A DNA stretch of 64,000 nt from Dysidea avara (GCF_963678975.1 NC_089274.1:29203053-29267052), one strand, 5' to 3'. Shown: positions 32,833 to 45,238, counted from the first letter of the stretch. Numbers and translations are program-made. The notes: generated by a model not told the origin, from the letters alone.

Positions 32833-33040
32833 CAGATACTTAGGTGTACAAGTAAAAGGAAAAATTAAGAATTTTAGAGATCAAAGAAAAATAGTGATAG
32901 CTAGCTAAAAAGTGGTGAAACAAGAAGATTGCCTATACCTGTAGATATAGTAGTGGACATCAGTCATAACCTATTTTTCTTTGATCTCTAATCCAACTCT
33001 AAAATTCCTAATTTTTCCTTTTGCTTGTTTGTTTACCTTT
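32833..33040. mobile_element. MITE, copy 1 (AAAAATTA-GGAATTTTA termini)
   Basis: AAGGAAAAATTAAGAATTTT at the left and AAAATTCCTAATTTTTCCTT at the right are inverted, with an inner pair AGATCAAAGAAAAATAG / CTATTTTTCTTTGATCTCT. The inner text GTGGTGAAACAAG...GCCTATACCTG recurs at 35700. Further copies: 35640-35810, 39345-39500, and a fragment at 36870-36915. It is intronic in the host gene. Confidence 0.7.
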
Positions 33041-33256
33041 TTATAACATAATTATGACAAATAAACGAGCGCATATCACAATAAAAAAAAGAATGGCACC
33101 AGGAATACCATAAAAGTAATTTTGTGTCAGAATGCGTACCCCAACAATCAATTATGTAACGGAAAAAAGCCCAGTTCTTCATGATCCTTAATGTACAGTA
33201 CTGATGTACTAGTGATTACTAACAGAAAACAAATAAGTGATTTTCAGATAACTGAG

Positions 33257-33434
33257 GTTTCTTGATTTTTCTGTTCATCAAAATGGATATATTACTCTTA
33301 ACCATGTAACAGATCAAGATACCTGGCGTACACATCCTAGTTCTGAAGCAAACCAAAGTGTTCAGTCTCATCCATATAGTACACACCCTACTCGAAGCAT
33401 CCAGACTGAACCAGGTGCAACTGTAGAGAGGAAA
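33257..33434 (+). CDS. Host gene exon 2 (RNF213-like candidate)
   Basis: Open frame LDFSVHQNGYITLNHVTDQD ... SIQTEPGATVERK ending AAA|GTAAGG in phase 0. A better-looking acceptor (TGATTTTCAG, 33247) would include an in-frame TAA, so the usable start is the weaker AG at 33255-33256. Low-complexity Ser/Thr/His-rich sequence with no domain of its own. It is tied to the gene by phase continuity with the next exon. Confidence 0.6.
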
Positions 33435-33511
33435 GTAAGGGTTACTCTAGTATGAGGTTGTATTCTAACATGTATTTTGTATCATGTCATTATGCTGTGA
33501 ATTTCTTACAG

Positions 33512-33603
33512 AGTGATATTCATCATTCACCTGCTGTGCTACTAAAGCCTAGTGACTATGATCCATTACAGCATGAAATTAAAAAAGATTCTTCCCAACA
33601 GCT
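33512..33603 (+). CDS. Host gene exon 3
   Basis: Acceptor TTTCTTACAG, donor CT|GTAAGT. Encodes SDIHHSPAVLLKPSDYDPLQ then HEIKKDSSQQL. Enters in phase 0 and leaves in phase 2, matching both neighbours. A linker region without a recognisable domain. Confidence 0.75.
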
Positions 33604-33770
33604 GTAAGTGTACTGCATGAATGTGCTTAAACAAATTCTGTTCTACATAAATTCTTCACGTTCAGAACAATTATCTTACTCTTAAAACCTAGGCTATGCC
33701 TTGCTAAAATAAGGAATTAATCAACCACATACAATTTGTAGTTCATTAATTACATTGCTAAACACTGCTT

Positions 33771-34682
33771 AGAAAATGGTATGTATAATATGCTTTGATC
33801 TTTGGAGGATAATGAGGTCTTTAAAATCCAATAAGAGACCTGCTAGCAGGTTCTTAAAATGGCTAGAAACCTGCTAGCAGAAAAGACCTCAAGCATCACA
33901 AATCTCACTTTCGATCATTGATTTGTAATGCTCCCTCCAAGCATATTCAGGCTGATAGCCTGCAGTGGGCGACCAGTCACCCAGGCCAACATGTAGTTAA
34001 CCACTGTATTCATTTTATAGGCATACCTAAAGGAATTTGATTATAGGAGGTACAATCTAACGTTGTACGTATGTTTGTTGCAATGAACGGAGAAGTCCAG
34101 AAATAACACAGAAAATTCTGTTTAGTGCCCATTTGTTTTTAGAGTGTTTTTAGGCTGTTTTTGTCTTATGGATGGACTTTACTAAGACCTAAATGGGCAA
34201 GCTTCCTTGTAGAAACGTTATTTTGCACTACGTGTAATGTGGGCATGTCCATATTCGAAACCATGCCTGTTCTTTGTGCCACTGAAGGCACAACTTGTGA
34301 CAACTCGTTCCCATTGTATAAATCCACACAAGTTACTTAATTCTTCAACACATGTGTTCTTTACACTGCTGTGATGCCATATAGGCACTGGCTGGCTTGA
34401 CATTATTATTGATCAATGCCATTTCCCAGCGCTGTGCCAGATCCAAGTCTAACTGAACTTGTGAAAAGGAAGCGGTACGAGCTTCGATTTTTTTTTCAAC
34501 ACTTCGACAAAAGCACGTTCAGTCTTCCATGATTATTTTAACATTGTGTGATGATTTCAGTATGACCTATAACCCAATCCCACAATGACTCCACCTATAT
34601 GCCCATATAAAATGCTGATAAATTTTCTAAGTCGGTTAGAGACCACGCCCTCAGATCTTTGTGCTAGGTCTCTAACCTACAC
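33771..34682 (+). repeat. ~0.9-kb dispersed repeat, copy 1 (intronic)
   Basis: Alignable along its length with 50973-51856 in the same orientation. Contains a hairpin ACCTGCTAGCAGGT, GAGGTCTTT...AAAGACCTC arms near the left end, and GGTTAGAGACC ... GGTCTCTAACC at the right end. Non-coding and of unknown class. A diverged relative of its middle lies at 57300-57415. Confidence 0.8.
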
Positions 34683-35639
34683 TAAGGAATCGTACCTCAA
34701 AACTAAAACAAGCAATACACAGATCAAGTGTCTTCTTGATTGTTATACCTGGTGTGCACCCACAGCCACGGCTGTAGGTTAAGGTGTGCATCTGGTCTCC
34801 TGAAATTCTATTCCAAAAAGTCTGCACCCACGTGAGCAAAATGTTTTTTACCTGTACATAGGAAATGAAGGCTGTATAGATGCTGTATTAACCTTCCAGG
34901 TAATTTAGTCATGAGACAGTCTGACTTCCTGAATACGCTGTGAATGCCTATCACAATGGGTGTAAAACATTTAGTACAGTGGTTGCAGTCACTAAAGCAC
35001 TGTCTTTTGGTATCCCTTCTTACAGTATCTAAATCACAGCCACTAATTGTTTTCGGCAAGGCAGTTAGGAAAATAAATTTGCAGCTGGCAAGCCTGAAAT
35101 AATTACTAGATTCTATTATTGATAAAAAAGAGCTTTAGTAACAACAGTGTTGTATTTTTAGATCAAATGAATATTAAGTCATTCACATAATAGTGTAGTA
35201 ATTGGTGATAACATGTATGTATAATTCATATACCGTATATGTACAAATGTTTAAGGGATGTATTGTTTTGCGGATTTAGTGGTTGCTTAGCTGTTTGCAA
35301 AATGTGCATCCTCAAAAATTAAGAATAACTCTGGTACCCTGAGTAAGTGATTCATGAAAATAAAACCTTAATCTGTGAAAAATACATACCTCGAAATTTG
35401 TACGTATATGATAATCAGATAACTATTAATAAATAGCACTGTTCATTATCTAATCTGAAGGCGTATAATCCAGGAGAATTAAGGCACTGAATACAGTGTC
35501 AATGGTTGCATTTCGTATACGTATTTCATTCTTAACTTAACCTTGGGAGTTAGATGCATAAAGGGGAGGAATTGAATTAGCATATCTATGATACACTCTA
35601 AATGTCTAGTTCGATTCCTCGAGAAGTTCAACTAAAGCA

Positions 35640-35815
35640 AGTACAAGGAAAAATTAGGAATTTTAAGTTCAATTTGGTATCAAAGAAATAAAAAGTAGTG
35701 AAACAAGGGAGGTTGCCTACACCTGAAGATATACTAGTGGGCATTTAATCCCTACTTTGATCCCTAATTGAATGTAAAAGTTTCTATTGTACTTGTTTGT
35801 TTACTTTTTTGTAAC
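35640..35815. mobile_element. MITE, copy 2 of the 32833 family
   Basis: Contains AAGGAAAAATTAGGAATTTT, GTAGTGAAACAAGGGAGGTT and GCCTACACCTGAAGATATA, then the inverse end with TTGTACTTGTTTGTTTAC. Intronic. Confidence 0.65.
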
Positions 35816-37074
35816 GTTATTATAACTGGTAAACCCGCACACATACATGTACTGCATCATACAGTACAATAGTACTGTATAGTAGGGACAGCGAAGGTGT
35901 GGGAGTGGCCCGTGATATAATATTAGCCAAAAACCTGCCTCAATTTTCCTCACAACAACATGACAGTATTGGTTGGGTAAAGTCAAGCCCAAAAGTGTCT
36001 TCAGATCGACCCGAAACATTTCTGTCAAGTTGCTACAAAATTTTAAAAAAATAATATATTCAATGGAATTTTCTAATGCCTGCCTTCAAGCGTCTGGCTA
36101 CAGCTACAGCCCTAATTCTTTCACAGAAAAGTTTCTAATTCAATGAAGAAGAAACCTTTGGTATATTGATAAGTTTACATACAATGCTTGCACTATTGTC
36201 TTACCTTTTCGAATACACGTGGTTAGTTTAACGTTGTACTAAACTATTTGAACACACGTGGCTTGGTGGTTTTCAAAGTTTGTAGTTGATATCGATCAGT
36301 GAAAGCAACTTGTGGCAAACTAGCCACGTAAGTCAATAAATATAGTTTAGTAACAGCGTTAGAACCAATTCGGGTCATCCAGGTCTCACTTTACAGATTA
36401 TCCAGGTCTGTCCCAGATTGGATCATGTGCTAAATTAATTAGTGTAATGATGTGGATGTGTAGTAACACATCATAGCGTAGCCCTGCTTCTTTCGTGAGC
36501 CATGCCACTTATGTAAATTACTGTCTGTAGGCATATGGTTGCCACGCCCATTTATCAATCTGTAAGTATGCACGAATCCACGTCCGTTATTGTCTGCAGA
36601 CTTATGTAGAGCCACACCCACTAACCATTTGTTATTGTATGAGTCATAATCTAGTATATAGTACTGTGATTAACTCTATGTAATATTGTGACTGGTTTTG
36701 TGAAAAGCAGGCTATTTAGTGGTCATGAGTTTGCAAAAAGTTCACAAACAAGTACAAGAGACAGTAGGGATATTCACTTTGTATTGTTTTACAATATTTG
36801 GACATTACGTACTGCTCCAATCCAGCTTGTTTCAGTACTTTTTATTGCAGCACTATACACCGTCCCTACTCTAATTTAAAATTCCTAATTTTTTTCTTAT
36901 ACTTGTTAGAAGAAAGAATGGTGCCAGGCTTATTGTTTTTGTCTGAATGCTCACCCAAACTATCTGTCACTGAAATAGTGAAGCAGCCATTATGCTTGTT
37001 TTCAGCTATGTTCAGCCCATTACACAGCGTTACAAACAAAGAACACTCTGAGTAGGACCTCTGCAATCAATTCA
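35816..37074. other. Intron, no recognised feature
   Basis: AT-rich sequence in the 5.9-kb intron between exons 3 and 4. A fragment of the 32833-family MITE terminus lies at 36870-36915. Short frames of about 60-85 codons are unsupported. Confidence 0.4.
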
Positions 37075-38440
37075 GTCACAATGAAAAACAAACATACAGA
37101 AGCCATCATGCAGTGCTACCATGAATTGACAGTAAGGATAAATGGGATACAAAAGAAGACACAGGTAAGTCCATGAAGCATGCATTATATGTACTGTGGT
37201 ATGCCAAAAGGCACCTGTCGGGCTGGGCTTGGTTATGCCGCCTAACCAATACTGCCAAGGTACCATGAAGGTATTGTGAGGCTGGTTTTTGGTCAATATT
37301 TTTATTGAGCGAGTGCAAACCTTCATATACAGTACTACTGTACTGTATGATTCTAGAGCATAAATTTGAGTCAGTTTTGTTATTAATGCACCTAGTATAT
37401 GTGTTTATTCCTGGCACAGTCAGGGTAATTCCTATCTATCTACCCCAACTCCAATGCATATTACAAAATTTTTGCTTATTCCTTTGGGGATAAAATGCAT
37501 GAGCACAGGATATTTTCATTAACTACAGTAACAAATTGATCTGTTGTGAACAATTGTTTTGTTTGATAAAATGCCATAGCACTATATATCATAGGGTATG
37601 ATAGTGCTGTATGTTAGAGTTAAAGCACCGCCGCGCGTGTGTACGGAAAATACAGTACGAGGGTGTGTGTCGAGAGGCTAATACAGCACGAGGCGAAGCC
37701 GAGTGCTGTATTTGCCTCGAGACACCCCCCGGGTACTGTATTTTTCGTACACACAAGCAAGGCTGTGCTTAAAGTGTTATATTGTACTTCCTGGTCGTGT
37801 CTGACTCGGAGCGATTTTCTCTAGTACTCAAACCGCTGCGATTTTCGGTGATAAGGATATCAGTAAGTGTTCGTATAATCTATTTCTAGTTGTAGAACGA
37901 ACTAATAGGATTAGTTTGGCTGTTTTAGCGATTTACAATGTCACGCACGTGAGCTTCACGATCAGACGATCAGTAAGTGTTTATACAATCCATTCCTAGC
38001 CGTGGAACGAACTCGTAGGATTAGTTTGGCTGGTTTTAGCTATTTACAGTGTGTTGTTTATGTAACATTCCTAAAATAAATTCTCCGCATAACTGTACTG
38101 TATTTGCCCAATTAGCTGCATAACTGTACTGTATGACTCATACAATACAGTCATGCAGTTGATTAGTACTGTATGGAGAATACGATACGCGGCATCGCTT
38201 TGATCCTCCCATGCAAAGTACAATATAGTAGGATCATGAAGGTTTGCACTTTCTCACAAAAATACTGACTAGAAGTCCGCCTCACAATATACCTTCATGG
38301 TACCTTGGCGGTGTTGGTTAGGTGCATTTTGACATACTGCAGCACGTACAATGCACGCATCATGGACTTACCTTTTTCCTCCCTTTTATCTTTGCTGACA
38401 GTGTAAGATGTCAATTCATGGTAGCGCATAAATGGTTTCT
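37075..38440. repeat. Foldback structure with nested dyads (intronic)
   Basis: 37075-37330 and 38235-38440 are inverted relatives (shared TACCATGAAGGTAT, CATGGACTTACCT, GTTTGCAC). Between them lies a hairpin at 37623-37773 (GTGTGTACGGAAAATACAGT ... ACTGTATTTTTCGTACACAC). A direct duplication of about 110 bp follows (37858-37945 and 37968-38051, both with GGATTAGTTTGGCTG). Probably a MITE inside an older palindromic insertion. Confidence 0.65.
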
Positions 38441-39355
38441 GTTGTGAAATTGTCTGTATTTTCCATAGTAACTGGATTTGCAGAAGTGCTTATTGTACTG
38501 CTCTTTAATTGTAATGCTACTGAACAAAGCCATTGTAGGTAATTGATAGTTCAGATGAAAACATTAAGTCTGGTACCATTCTTTCTTTTGATGCAGTATG
38601 CCAGTCATATATATGTTACAAAAATATAGGCAGATACATGGTGAGGTATTTGCCCCTTCCCACACACACACACACACCATAGGCGGCTTCAGGATTTTTG
38701 GTGACTGGTTTCTGATCATGAGCATAGCTAGACTTTTGGTGAAGACCACAAAAATGTTGAGAATAACTGCCCCCCACTAACTATATATTAATGTCACTGA
38801 TAAAGTTCCTTATTTATAGCTACATAGTTAGCTACATAGCTTGCTACACTGCTGCTCTGAATACTGTGACTGCTTTATTAGAGTGATTGACTGCTCTATT
38901 AGAGTATCTTGATCTGAATGTGACTGGTTTCCGGAAACCTCAGAAACCCCCTTGATTTTTAATTGTTGATGTTGCTACAGCCATACAGGTGCCTTTCTGC
39001 AGTATATACAATGCATGCATCATGGACTTATCTTGTCCTCCTTTATGTCCTATTTATTTATAGAAGGTGTTGATTTGCAGTAGAGTGATGGCTTCCCTTT
39101 ATTTGTAACATAAAATGGACCGTATTTTTCATAGTGACTGGATTGATTGCAGGAGGTGATTCTCATAGTGTTCTTCATTTGTAATGCTGTGTACAGGCTG
39201 AATGTAGCTGAAAACGAAGAGTAATGGCCACTTCACCACGCAATTATTGGTAGTTGAGACATACGTTCAGACAAACACATTAACTCTAGTGCCATTATTT
39301 TTTTTTGATGTGGTATGCGTGGGTTCTCCAGTCATAATTATGTTACAAAAAGTAA
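38345..39355 (+). repeat. Direct duplication split by a 350-bp insertion (intronic)
   Basis: 38345-38640 and 38995-39355 match in order: ACAATGCACGCATCATGGAC, CATAGTAACTGGATTTGCAG, TTAATTGTAATGCT and CAGTCATATATATGTTACAA. The segment between (38640-38995) begins with a CA microsatellite and a hAT-like GGCGGCTTCAGGA. It contains a minus-orientation recurrent word at 38865-38916. Confidence 0.65.
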
Positions 39356-39500
39356 AATAAAAAACAATTAGGAATTGTAAGTTGGGATATAAATTAAATT
39401 AGGGATTAAATGTTCAGGTGTAGGCGACCTCCCTGATCAATACCTTTTTTATTTCTTTGATCCCTAATTATACTTATTTTTCCTGTGCTTGTTTTATTCT
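39356..39500. mobile_element. MITE, copy 3 of the 32833 family, just before exon 4
   Basis: AACAATTAGGAATTGTAAGT at the left, GGTGTAGGCGACCTCCCT inside, and TTTCTTTGATCCCTAATT at the right. Ends about 20 bp upstream of the exon 4 acceptor. Confidence 0.6.
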
Positions 39501-39519
39501 GATTTCTTCTTATTTCCAG

Positions 39520-39699
39520 GAATCCATTATTAGTTTACTCTGCTTCCATTGGATTTACGACTATGGATTCTATCTACATAGAATTTCATTGCTTATTGTC
39601 TGCTCAACAATGGGGTTTTGATGATTCCTCACATGTTTATATGCGGTTTGCTGCTCTACAAAACTATGACTGTTGTTATGGCCCCATGAAAATAATTAG
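39520..39699 (+). CDS. Host gene exon 4 (CBM20-like beta segment)
   Basis: Acceptor TTCTTATTTCCAG, donor AG|GTATGT, phase 2 in and 2 out. Encodes LVYSASIGFTTMDSIYIEFH, WGFDDSSHVYMRFAALQNY and YGPMKIIR. The run of alternating hydrophobic residues with VYMRF resembles the starch-binding-like (CBM20) module near the N-terminus of RNF213 proteins (from memory, moderate certainty). No enzymatic motif in this exon. Confidence 0.75.
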
Positions 39700-40000
39700 G
39701 TATGTGCGTGTCAAGCTAATATCAGATCTGTATGTATGTGCATACATATATGTATCTATATATGTACCTCCAACTTTTTAAGTTCTTTAAATTATTACAT
39801 TCACTAATTACATTGTTACATACACATGACTCGGTGTGTACTCTGCATTCACAAGAACTGTAAACTTTCATTTAACAAAAGTAGTTATCAGTAGTACTGT
39901 TGAAGAAGGGTCTCCCCAAAAGTGATGCATGCCACCTAAAATTCAGGCTTTAAAAATTATCCTAGAGACATCTTACGCAATGAAAATCACCTTTACGGAA

Positions 40001-40849
40001 TGTGTGTCATGCGGCCCAAGAAGCCAGCGCGCCACACCGTGAGTATATTTACAGGAAGAAAGAAAACGTCATTTTCACACCTTTGTATCTCGGTGATCCC
40101 TTATCCGATTGGAACCAAATTTGCTACACAGTTGCCCACCAGCCAGGGGAGTTTACATTCCAAATATGAAGGAAATCGCTCCAGCCATTTCCGAGATACG
40201 AACTGCCAAAGTTTCGATTTTTTTCTTCATTTTTTTTTCTTCTGCTTCTTCGTGTTTGTGCACACTTGCAAAAATTGCTATAAAACACAAACGCGTACTC
40301 CGATCACCTTTAAATTTGGCACACCGAAAGGGAGTCCAAAGGCGAATCCTAGCATCAAATTTGGTATGAATCTGATGAATGGTTCAGGGGTTTTGACCGA
40401 TTATTTGTGTAAAACAAGATCGATTTGTTGTCACGCCTACAGGGTAAACCACTTCATTGGAATGAGTTGAAAATTGCTATGTAGATGGAGTAACCATCGT
40501 AGGAGTGCCTTTTGGTGGTTTGAAAGGAATCGAGATAAAGACCATGGAGATATGGCACAAAACCCAACGTGTGTCACAATTATGCGATCGATTTTTATGA
40601 GTAAAAAAGTATTAGTTTTCACGCTACTAGGCAAACCGCTTAGAGCAATGAGCTGAAAATCGGTGTATAGTTGGAATAATCTTCATAGAAAATCCTTGCA
40701 GTAGTACAGAAGAATCGGATTACAAACCACTGAGTTATGATTCGAAAGCAACTCCGTGTAGCAAATGCGAGATTGAGATACTCTAATAGAACAGTCACCC
40801 TAATAGAGCATTCAGCTAATTTATTTACTCCATTATAGAATTCTATTAC
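40001..40849 (+). repeat. Composite satellite element copy C: full-length head
   Basis: The 5' end TGTGTGTCATGCGGCCCAAG matches the outer end of copy D (63087, minus strand), defining a common 5' terminus. It holds several phrases resembling each other (GGAACCAAATTTGCTACA; CTTTAAATTTGGCACACC; CATCAAATTTGGTATG), two ~185-bp modules, and the recurrent word at 40770-40812 next to the array. A 156-codon frame across it is not conserved in the other copies. Confidence 0.8.
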
Positions 40850-42806
40850 ATTACAAGTTATTCTGTAGGGAGTTCAGCTGCAAACAGTTAAGCTTATAGA
40901 CAGTTCAGCAAGAAGCAAGTCACCCTGTGGAGAGTTAAGCAAATATATCACTGTAGAGATTCAGAACATTACAAGTCACACTGAAGAGAGTTCAGTTATA
41001 AGCAAGTCATGCACCCTGTAGAGAATTCAGCTACAATTAAGTCACTCTCTAGAGAATTCAGCTACACACAAGTCACTATGGAGAGAGTTCAGCTACAAAC
41101 AAATTACCCTGTAGAGAGATCAGCTACAAACAAAACACTTTGCAGAGAGTTCAGCTACAAACAAATCAACCTTTAGAGCAATCAGCAACAAACAAATCAA
41201 CTTGTAGAGAGATCAGCTAGAAACAAATCAACCTGCAGAGAGATCAGCTACAAACAAATCAGCTTGTAGAAAGATCAGTTACACACAAATCAACCTGTAG
41301 AGAGATAAGCTAGAAACAAATCACCCTGTAGAGAGTTCAGCTACAAGCAAATCACCCTGTAGAGAGTTCAGCTAAAACAAATCAACCTGCAGAGAGATCA
41401 GCTACAAACAAATCACTTTATAGAGAGTTCAGCTACAAACAAATTACCCTGTACAGAGATCAGCCACAAACAAATCAACCTGCAGAAAGATCAGCTACTC
41501 ACAAATCAACTTGTAGAGAGATCAGCTACAAACAAATCATCCTGTAGAGAGATCAGCTAGAAACTAGACACAATGTAAGGAGTTCAGCTACAAGTAAATC
41601 ACCCTGTAGAGAGTTAAGCTAAAACAAATCAACCTGCAGAGAGATCAGCTACAAACAAATCACCTTATAGATAGTTCAGCTACAAACAAATTACCCTGTA
41701 GAGAGATCGGCTACAAATAAATCAACCTGCAGAGAGATCAGCTACACACAAATCAACTTGTAGAGAGATTAGCTACAAACAAATCACCCTGTAGAGAGAT
41801 CAGCTAGAAACTAGACACAATGTAAGGAGTTCAGCTACAGGCAAATCACCCTTTAGTGAGTTCAGCTACAAACAAATCAACCTGCAGTGAGATCACCTAC
41901 AAAAAAAGCACCTTGTACAGAGTTCAGTTACAAACAAATTACCTTGTAGAGAGATCAGCTAGAAGAATTCACCTTGTAGAGAGTTCAGCAACAAAGAAAC
42001 CACCATGTAGAGAGTTCAGCTGCAAACAATTCACCCTGTAGAAAATTCAGTTACAAACAAATCACCCAGTAGAAAGATCAGCTAGAAGAAGTTACCTTGT
42101 AGAGAGTTCAGCTACAAAGAAACCATTTTGTAAAGAGTTCAGCTGCAAACAAATCACCTGTACAGAATTCAACTACAAACAAATCACCCTGTAGAGAGAT
42201 CAGCTAGAAGAAGTTACGTTGTAGACAGTTCAGCTACAAACAATTCACGCTGTACAGAGATCAGTTAGAAGCAATTTCCTTGTAGAGAGTTCAGCTACAA
42301 ACAAATCACCCTGTAGAAAGATCAGCTAGATTAATTCACCTTGTAGAGATTTCAGCTACAAAGAAACCACCATGTAGAGAGTTCAGCTACAAACAAGTCA
42401 CCCTGTAGAAAATTCAGCTACAAACAAATCACCCAGTAGAAAGATCAGCTAGAAGAAGTTACCTTGTAGAGAGTTCAGCTACAAAGAAACCATTCTGTAA
42501 AGAGCTCAGCTGCAAACAAATCACCTGTACAGAATTCAGCTACAAACAAATCACCCTGTAGAGAGATCAGCTAGAAGAAGAGTTACCTTGTAGATAGTTC
42601 AGCTGCAAACAATTCACCCTGTAGAGAGATCAGCTAGAAGAAGTCACCTTGTAGATAGTTCAGCTACAAACAAATTACCCCGTAGAGAGATCAGCTAGAA
42701 GAAGAGATATAGTTCTGCTGCAAACAATTCACCGTGTAGATAGATCAGCTAGAAGAAGTCACCTCGTAGAGTGTTAAGTTACAAAGAAACCACCATGCAG
42801 AGAGTT
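40850..42806 (+). repeat. 31-bp satellite array C (intronic)
   Basis: About 60 units. Its first half is dominated by CTACAAACAAATCAACCTGC and CTACAAACAAATCACCCTGT variants with GAGAGATCAG. The second half returns to the CTAGAAGAAGTTACCTT / CTACAAAGAAACCACCAT mix seen in arrays A and B. The variant composition therefore differs between copies, consistent with independent array turnover. Confidence 0.95.
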
Positions 42807-43648
42807 CTGTAATAAATATACGTATTATATATATAACTTGTACATTTACTGATAAATTCAGAAATATTTAAAGTATTTAACATCTGCTTCATCTTTTCTT
42901 CTTCCTGCATGTGGTAAAGAAAAAACGACAAGTTAAAAAGCCCCAAAGCTGGCTTTGGGGTATACGAATACAAAAAGAAGTGAAATCTAATCCAAAACAG
43001 CCAAGCTGTAAAAAAAGTGTGCGGCCCCCAAAAAGGCTATGGTGAAAAAAGATGTGAAATCCAAGGTGGCAGCCAAGAAATGGCTGTGATGGTAGGTTAA
43101 TGGTAAAAATTTTAATAACAACAATTCAGGTGAATTTTGTGCTAAGACCAAGCGGCACCAAATTCACCTGAATTGTCGTTATTAAAATTTTTACCATTAA
43201 CCTACCATCATAGGCGGCGGAAAGGGGGCTTAGCCCCCCCCTCAGAATGATATCACACCGAAATTATCTTTCTTGTAGTGGGGCTGAAAACCGTGATAAA
43301 GATCGAGATACTCTAATAGAGCAGTCACTCTATAGTAAAGTAGTCAGTGTGTAGCGAGCTATGTAAGGGTTTTTATGTAGTTTATCAGCTAGAAATGGTG
43401 GTTGGTGAGGTGGAAAGCTCTTGTCAGTTGGTTATGACTTTTTTTTTTTTTTTTTTTTGGTCTCACCTTACCAAACTATAGAAATAAGTCTGGGTCAGCC
43501 CAGCCCCCCCTCATATCAACTACTTCCTCCGCCACTGCCTACCATCACAGCCTTTTCTTGGCTGCCACCTTGGATTTCACATCTTTTTTCACCATAGCCT
43601 TTTTGAGGGCCGCACGCTTTTTTTACAGCTTGGCTGTTTTGGATTAGA
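42807..43648 (+). repeat. Composite element copy C: AT-rich tail and hairpin, split by hAT
   Basis: Tail as in copy B. The hairpin starts at 42986 and ends at GGATTAGA 43648; its right arm is interrupted at 43209-43537. Without the insertion it equals the hairpins at 7035-7360 and 59333-59651. Confidence 0.9.
43209..43537. mobile_element. hAT-type MITE, copy 1
   Basis: Inserted into the hairpin arm with an exact 8-bp duplication CCTACCAT (43201-43208, 43538-43545). Termini: CATAGGCGGCGGAAAG on the left and, inverted, CAGTGGCGGAGGAAGTAG on the right. Contains GAATGATATCACACCGAAAT, a recurrent word at 43300-43340 and a T-run of about 20. Copy 2 is at 56771. Confidence 0.85.
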
Positions 43649-43837
43649 TTATATTAGTCTATCTATATAGCATTAAAAACAAGAAAACACTTACAGGTGA
43701 CTGGATATAGAATTTATAAAGAAATCACCGAAATTCGAATTTTTGTCTGCCAGCCTGGCTACAGTCACAAGGTGGAGGGCCAAACAAAGCAGAGCACGGC
43801 CACCATTTTATGCCACAGTAACAAACTCACCAGTGGC

Positions 43838-44345
43838 ATGTAGTGTTGGGGCAATTACTTTTTAAAAGTAACTCATTACATATTATGTACTATTACTTGC
43901 AGCTAAAACTATTTAGTTACAGTTACAAATTACCCGTAACTATAATAATATTACATATTATATTACTTTGTGTCCACAGCCTTAAGCTGTCACATGTGCA
44001 ACTACCACTTTATCACATGACATGATTGTGTTGTTCGAATCTTGGTTATACAGTAATTGTATTCAAGAGAAAGAAATTGGTCAATAAGCTTCATTCATTA
44101 ATTCGAGATGGGCTTCGTTACTTCGTTGTGGCTAGGCATTACTCAGTGGATTAGCAACGAGATTAGTAACTTCATTACTTGTAGTAACAAAATTACTTAA
44201 TATTAGATTCGTTACAGTAACTTTATTATGTAAGTAAAGTAACTTGAGTTATATTACTAGTTTTTATAGCATATTTTGTCATATACTTAGTTACCACAAA
44301 AAGTAATAATAATACGTAACTTGTACAAAAGTAATCCAACAATGG
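43838..44345. mobile_element. MITE with AGTGTTGG / TTACTTTT termini
   Basis: Left end GTAGTGTTGGGGCAATTACT; right end inverted CATTGTTGGATTACTTTTGT. The interior is rich in GTAACT/AGTTAC words, a layout I know from widespread animal hAT-like MITEs. Non-coding; intronic. Confidence 0.6.
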
Positions 44346-44853
44346 TGGCATGTGCCCAACAAGTGTGTGCCCTCTACGCCTTGTCTTTTCTTTTATCTTC
44401 AGTCAAGCTGGTAGTCGTTTTCTTTATGCAATGAAACCATATCGAGGCATTAATTTTATGTATCAATACTTTCCTTGAGCAGCATATTTATATGCCACAA
44501 AATTATTGAACTCAGTTCACGATAGGTTCAATACCATACTTATTAGTGCAATCTTGGTTGGTTAGTAACGATCAAGCACCGAGACCACACCTTGTAACAA
44601 TCTACTTAATCAATCACGATGACACACTCCGTTATTATACTTTAACAATAGACTATCATCTTGCCTTCATTTCAAATTTTGTGATGCAAGAACTCTGCAG
44701 ATCCCTGTAATAATACGAAACATGATATTTGTCAACATTATATTTGTCGACATTATATTTGTCTCTGTTTTATACATTTTTAGCTAGCACGCTTGTGCAG
44801 TACGGTATTTGATTGTTTTATACATTGTTTATACAAGTGTTCCACCATTGTAG

Positions 44854-45083
44854 ATCAAGTGGTGACTACTTAGAGCTATCTTTTGTGATGCAAATGCCTA
44901 TGTACATAGTAAAAAGTGAAGATGCAGCTCTTCGAAGATACAAGTACCATGTAGAATCTCCTGCAACTAAAGGAGGAGTATTTCGTTCAATGGAATTCAT
45001 TGCAGGCCCTAGTACAAAAACTGCAGGAGTGATTGACCGTTCTCTTATATTAACAACATCTCTGAACAAATTACATTGCAATG
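44854..45083 (+). CDS. Host gene exon 5
   Basis: Acceptor TTCCACCATTGTAG, donor AATG|GTATGT, phase 2 in, 1 out. Encodes SSGDYLELSFVMQMPMYIVK, ALRRYKYHVESPATKGGVFR and GVIDRSLILTTS. GDYLELSFVM followed by RYKYHV continues the CBM20-like pattern (strands ending in an Y-KY-V motif) expected for the RNF213 N-terminal region. The extension beyond the donor is intronic: a GT microsatellite starts 100 bp later. Confidence 0.75.
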
Positions 45084-45182
45084 GTATGTATGCATGTATC
45101 TTGTGTATGTATATCATTTTGTTAACCAGGCATTCACCCAGCATGCAGGGCGTACGCCTGGTTATTGTAATTGTTTTGGAAA

Positions 45183-45183
<1 letters not shown>

Positions 45184-45237
<54 letters not shown>
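45184..45237. repeat. (TG)27 microsatellite
   Basis: Uninterrupted dinucleotide run in the intron after exon 5. It gives rise to artefactual Cys-Val and Thr-His frames. Confidence 0.98.

Positions 45238-45238
<1 letters not shown>

Noticed and set aside
34218..35059. Short minus-strand frames (61-83 codons) as genes
   Set aside because: They lie within or next to the dispersed 0.9-kb repeat and have no splice or motif support.
40000..40470. 156-codon protein in the head of copy C
   Set aside because: Not open in copies A, B or D; stops and indels differ between copies.
45184..45237. Cys-Val and Thr-His repeat proteins
   Set aside because: Both are translations of the TG microsatellite. The plus-strand frame merely extends exon 5 past its donor.
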